Shown here piece after piece: positions 61,801 to 64,000 of a stretch of DNA of 64,000 nucleotides (position 1 is the stretch's first letter; the number at the start of each line of letters is the position of its first letter). The notes beneath the pieces are model-generated. The model ran no database searches. It saw only the letters and a program-made list of their open reading frames with translations, and was not told where the DNA came from. The position numbers were made by a program, and so were the translations under genes. The DNA lies in the NCBI GenBank assembly GCA_013399305.1, contig VXAI01000049.1, forward strand, positions 333,395 through 397,394. The letters run 5' to 3'. The stretch is from Rostratula benghalensis. Taxonomy: Eukaryota > Chordata > Aves > Charadriiformes > Rostratulidae.

Positions 61801-63963
61801 TTTGAAAAGATTTAGTGTGTTTTCGGTCTCATTCTCTTTTTTTATGAGTTAATGGATACAATTTTTTATCCCATTTCCAGTCCTTTGAATGTTTGAAACA
61901 CGTCTACTAAATGTGAATAACTGTAAAATCCAAAATTGCTACTTTAGATGGCATATAAAGTACTTATCAACAGAGCAGGTCTTAATATTTTTTTATGTTC
62001 ATCTTGATGATTTTTATGACTGATGAGTTCATTATCATGTACTTCCAGGTTCTACCAAGGGAAACCCATATAATTCCTCCAGGTGCATCTTTGAACTTGA
62101 GTCAACCCAAAATGTGAAAGCACAGGAAGCTAAAACCCTACAATCCTGCTCCATCTAATGATATTGAAGTTTGCTAACAAACACTTACAGGACAGTTTTC
62201 TCATAAAGAATTTTAATGTAGCCAGTTGAATGGCGGAATTCTGTAATTTCCCTACAAGTTGAAGGACCCTGATATCCACACCCCTATTTGGATAATTTTT
62301 TAAATTAGTTATTTCTAATGACAACAATATCAAGGCATGTTTCCCAAAGAAAGAAAATTCCCGTCTAGAAATATTAAACTAAAATCACCATCCCAATTGT
62401 TGCCATTACTTGAGTCTTGGGATACTCCAGTGAGAGCAGGAGAGAAAAGAGTTTGTCTGTGGTCTCTGAACAGGCAGCTTTGCCAAGGTGGTGGCAGTGG
62501 TGGATTTCTTCATGTATAGTGGGTTGAAGTGACACAAGTTATTGAAAAGGAAAAAATGAAGCTGAGAGATGGAGAAGAAAAGATAAATTCAGTTGGAAGG
62601 GTTGGAGACTGTAAAGATTCTGATTTTGAGGAGAAAGGAAAGAAATTTGGAGAGAAATGAAAACTATAAAAATGATTTTTAGAGTGTCCTTTTTTGAAGT
62701 TACTGAAATACACGTCACAGATACAGGACAGAGCAAGAGGAACACTAAAGAAAGACTGTTAAAAATTGATGAGTAATACACTTCATTATCTCTCTCTGAA
62801 ATAAGACTGACTCCCAGTATAGTTTATTCTTCATTATATTTTTCCTTATGGAGAAATGAGATAAAAGAGGCCAAAGTTCAGGTTGGTGATGGGCTTGTCT
62901 GTGGGCTTTTTGTTTGTTTTGAGGCTATTCAATCTGCATGTGAACCTAAAAAATTTGTAGAGCTTTCACTTTCAGCTTCTCCACTTCACTACTTTATAGG
63001 AATATTATATGGAACACATCATGGGATTATTTTTTCTGTCTAGAATCATTAAGCATTATCTATACTCACATGTGTACTTGACAGAAATTTTCACGTAATA
63101 ATGTTATTAGATAAAAGACTGGCTTTTGGGCTGTTCTGTTTCAAGTCATACTTTTAATGTGATTTACCTGGAAGTTCTTAATAAATGAGGCTTCATTGCA
63201 GAATGTAGGGAGTATGATACTAACGAATATTCTGGAAATAGAGGTGCTATCAGCATCATCCATTTAATATTAAAATTGGTTAAATGTGCCTTAATATAAT
63301 CCAGTAAAGTGAATTAAGTTGTAACAGAAATCATAGGTCCCTCGTTAAATAGCTACTAGCAGGGAAATAGAACTGAGTGCATTAGGATTACAAAGCATTT
63401 ACAGATCTACAATTAAGGGTTAACAGAGCTCTGGCAAATTCTGTGATTAACATAACTGTGGTCAGCATTCATTTTTGCTTGCTACTGCAGTGTTTTTGGT
63501 CAGCATGTCTAACCACTGTAACCACAGCAAAATCTTTTAATTGCTTAACAGATGTATTTCTTGGTTGTTTTCATGGTGACTGAACTGAGGGTTTGATGTT
63601 CATGAGAGCAATGCAAATGCCACCTTTTCCTGGCGTGTAATGAAAGTTGCTTTCAGTTACTTAGTTCAAGAGTGTCTCCTGTTGACCACACTGAGAATAT
63701 CTGTTAAATGCTGCCAGAAGAGACCACTGGTTGAATATGCAGTGCCCTAACATTCTACCTAGTGTGATTTATTGTAAGCTTTTTCTCTGGATTTTCCCCC
63801 TCTTCCCTTCTCACAGAACCAAAAGAACTTGAAGGTGAGCCATGATGCTTTACTAGCAAAAGTCGATGAACTGAATCTCCAGGTTAAAGAGGAGCGGTTG
63901 AAGTGCCTCCATCTTAAAAAAGAATTGCAATCGGTGACCATTTCAAACCGAAGGACAGAGGAG
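46943..63963 (+). CDS. RPGRIP1L: RPGRIP1L (FTM/NPHP8/MKS5), N-terminal 343 codons, transition-zone scaffold
   Basis: Coding join 46950-47034, 47823-47967, 50423-50724, 53532-53631, 54673-54816, 60552-60657, 63817-63963, total 1,029 nt, continuing past the right edge. RPGRIP1L scaffolds the ciliary transition zone and basal body, and affects Hedgehog signalling and proteasome activity at the cilium base. Mutations cause Joubert and Meckel syndromes in people. Seen: [45 protein letters not shown] and [11 protein letters not shown], nearly identical to mammalian RPGRIP1L blocks, in the same order and with the same exon boundaries. Charged heptad-like sequence predominates, consistent with the N-terminal coiled-coil half. 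The C2 domains and RPGR-interacting C-terminus lie outside. All splice phases agree and there are no internal stops, so the gene looks intact here. The paralogue RPGRIP1 is less likely because of the FTO neighbour and the sequence match. Confidence 0.96.
47035..47822 (+). other. RPGRIP1L: RPGRIP1L intron between coding exons 1 and 2
   Basis: 788 bp, AT-rich. It holds a small hairpin at 47316-47337 (CTTTTGATT, TGGT, AATCAAAAG). Nothing else stands out. Confidence 0.85.
47823..47967 (+). CDS. RPGRIP1L: RPGRIP1L coding exon 2
   Basis: 145 nt. Acceptor TTTGGATAG at 47822, donor AAAAG then GTATGG at 47968. It encodes [20 protein letters not shown] followed by [20 protein letters not shown] and NKQEEKIKR. 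The SREELEDRF block and LKQHA are highly conserved and start the first coiled coil. The first dozen residues differ most from mammals. Confidence 0.95.
48899..48985 (-). mobile_element. CR1 LINE 3' tail, minus strand
   Basis: AATCATAGAATCATTCAGGT, followed by TGGAAGAGAACCTTGGGATC and GAGTCCAACCATCA, is the reverse complement of the common CR1 3' end. Only roughly the last 60-90 bp of an element remains, so it gives no coding information. It belongs to a different CR1 subfamily from the copy at 45 kb, judging by the tail sequence. Confidence 0.85.
49868..49893 (+). repeat. Poly(T) tract, 26 bases
   Basis: The longest homopolymer in the window, inside an RPGRIP1L intron and 529 bp upstream of a coding exon. 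Its length is likely to vary between individuals and to be prone to sequencing error. Confidence 0.9.
50423..50724 (+). CDS. RPGRIP1L: RPGRIP1L coding exon 3
   Basis: 302 nt, the largest coding exon in the window. Acceptor TATTTTCCCCAG at 50422, donor AGAG then GTATCA at 50725. It encodes [20 protein letters not shown] followed by [20 protein letters not shown], then coiled-coil sequence [20 protein letters not shown]. It ends with [12 protein letters not shown] and a less conserved hydrophilic linker. Phase 2 in, phase 1 out. Confidence 0.96.
50725..53531 (+). other. RPGRIP1L: RPGRIP1L intron between coding exons 3 and 4
   Basis: 2,807 bp with no recognised repeat or gene. AT-rich, with an ATATA-rich patch at about 52,690-52,740. 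Confidence 0.85.
53532..53631 (+). CDS. RPGRIP1L: RPGRIP1L coding exon 4
   Basis: 100 nt. Acceptor TTGTTTTCAG at 53531, donor AAAACT then GTATGA at 53632. It encodes [20 protein letters not shown] followed by [12 protein letters not shown]. This aligns with the mammalian FQDADV...YGNSLLEEARGEI segment. Phase 1 in, phase 2 out. Confidence 0.94.
53632..54672 (+). other. RPGRIP1L: RPGRIP1L intron between coding exons 4 and 5
   Basis: 1,041 bp. The stretch at about 53,895-54,080 keeps more CpGs than its neighbours and reads open for 69 codons, but has no recognisable protein and no splice-site support as an exon. Confidence 0.8.
54673..54816 (+). CDS. RPGRIP1L: RPGRIP1L coding exon 5
   Basis: 144 nt. 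Acceptor GTACTTGCAG at 54672, donor CAAAG then GTATTG at 54817. It encodes [20 protein letters not shown] followed by [20 protein letters not shown] and AQETTSQR. The high E/K/R/L content and leucine spacing indicate a coiled coil. VI.SQR..IE.LE and QLRRK match mammals. Confidence 0.95.
55580..55660 (+). repeat. Possible ancient CR1/L3-like repeat tail
   Basis: AGAGGGACCCCGTTATTATG, then GTGGCGCTACATAAATAATA, resembles the degraded 3' tails (GCGCTATATAAATAATA) of old amniote CR1/L3-type repeats. This is recognition by eye only. Confidence 0.35.
59311..59396 (+). repeat. A-rich tandem duplication with GCCCCC hairpin
   Basis: AAGCCCCCTGCTTAAAAAA occurs twice (starting about 59321 and 59363), separated by A-rich spacers. 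The second copy is followed by AAGGGGGCT, so AGCCCCC and GGGGGCT can pair across a 13- to 14-nt loop. A G-rich run (GGCTGGCTGGGGGGGGAGGG) follows directly. Confidence 0.8.
60552..60657 (+). CDS. RPGRIP1L: RPGRIP1L coding exon 6
   Basis: 106 nt. Acceptor AATTTTAAAG at 60551, donor CAAGAG then GTAATT at 60658. It encodes [20 protein letters not shown] followed by [15 protein letters not shown], one of the best conserved blocks of the N-terminal coiled coil. It leaves in phase 0. Confidence 0.95.
60658..63816 (+). other. RPGRIP1L: RPGRIP1L intron between coding exons 6 and 7
   Basis: 3,159 bp of AT-rich intron with no recognised element. A purine-rich patch lies at about 62,540-62,660. Confidence 0.85.
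63817..63963 (+). CDS. RPGRIP1L: RPGRIP1L coding exon 7 (last in window)
   Basis: 147 nt, 49 codons, phase 0 at both ends. Acceptor CCCTTCTCACAG at 63816, donor GAGGAG then GTAAGA at 63964. It encodes [20 protein letters not shown] followed by [20 protein letters not shown] and [24 protein letters not shown] and RR.EE match mammals. Confidence 0.95.
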
Positions 63964-64000
63964 GTAAGATGTGAGCAAGAAATGTGGAGTCTCCTTTAGG
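63964..64000 (+). other. RPGRIP1L: RPGRIP1L intron after coding exon 7, start only
   Basis: Begins GTAAGATG and runs off the right edge. Confidence 0.9.

Noticed and set aside
1..64000. CRISPR arrays, tRNA or rRNA genes, prokaryotic operons, endogenous viral genes
   Set aside because: No regularly spaced repeats, no cloverleaf or rRNA-like sequence seen by eye, and no gag/pol/env-like frames. A covariance-model scan would be needed to exclude small RNAs fully.

Overview
This is a vertebrate nuclear genome window, almost certainly from a bird. The evidence is a 5'-truncated CR1 LINE of avian type, a second CR1 3' tail, low interspersed-repeat density, and GT/AG-spliced exons of two recognisable genes. 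I cannot name the species.

Layout: the window holds the divergent FTO / RPGRIP1L locus. FTO lies on the minus strand. Its exon 2 is at 699-776 and its exon 1 coding part at 41863-41901, so 777-41862 is the complete first intron (41,086 bp). A CpG island at about 41,420-42,620 is the shared promoter region. RPGRIP1L runs on the plus strand: at least one noncoding 5' exon ends near 42,193, the start codon is at 46,950, and seven coding exons lie at 46950-47034, 47823-47967, 50423-50724, 53532-53631, 54673-54816, 60552-60657 and 63817-63963. Together they give 1,029 nt, an open frame of 343 codons with compatible splice phases. The C2 and C-terminal domains lie beyond the window, as do FTO exons 3 onward.

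Function: FTO is a nuclear Fe(II)/2-oxoglutarate RNA demethylase (m6A, m6Am). RPGRIP1L is a ciliary transition-zone scaffold. The two genes appear to share a promoter with two ZNF143-type elements 72 bp apart, an ETS site and an X-box-like inverted repeat on the RPGRIP1L side. In mammals FTO intron 1 carries the obesity-associated interval with long-range enhancers of IRX3/IRX5. The bird intron here has no convincing gene of its own, but it holds several segments with retained CpGs, clustered homeodomain-type words and long perfect palindromes that could be regulatory.

Nothing prokaryotic, no CRISPR array, no tRNA or rRNA gene was seen. Nearly all stand-alone ORFs are chance readings of intron or CpG-island sequence. 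The most unusual observations are the promoter architecture, a possible alternative FTO first exon, two palindromes of 24 and 28 bp in FTO intron 1, and CpG-retaining islets near 30.4 kb and 32.3 kb.
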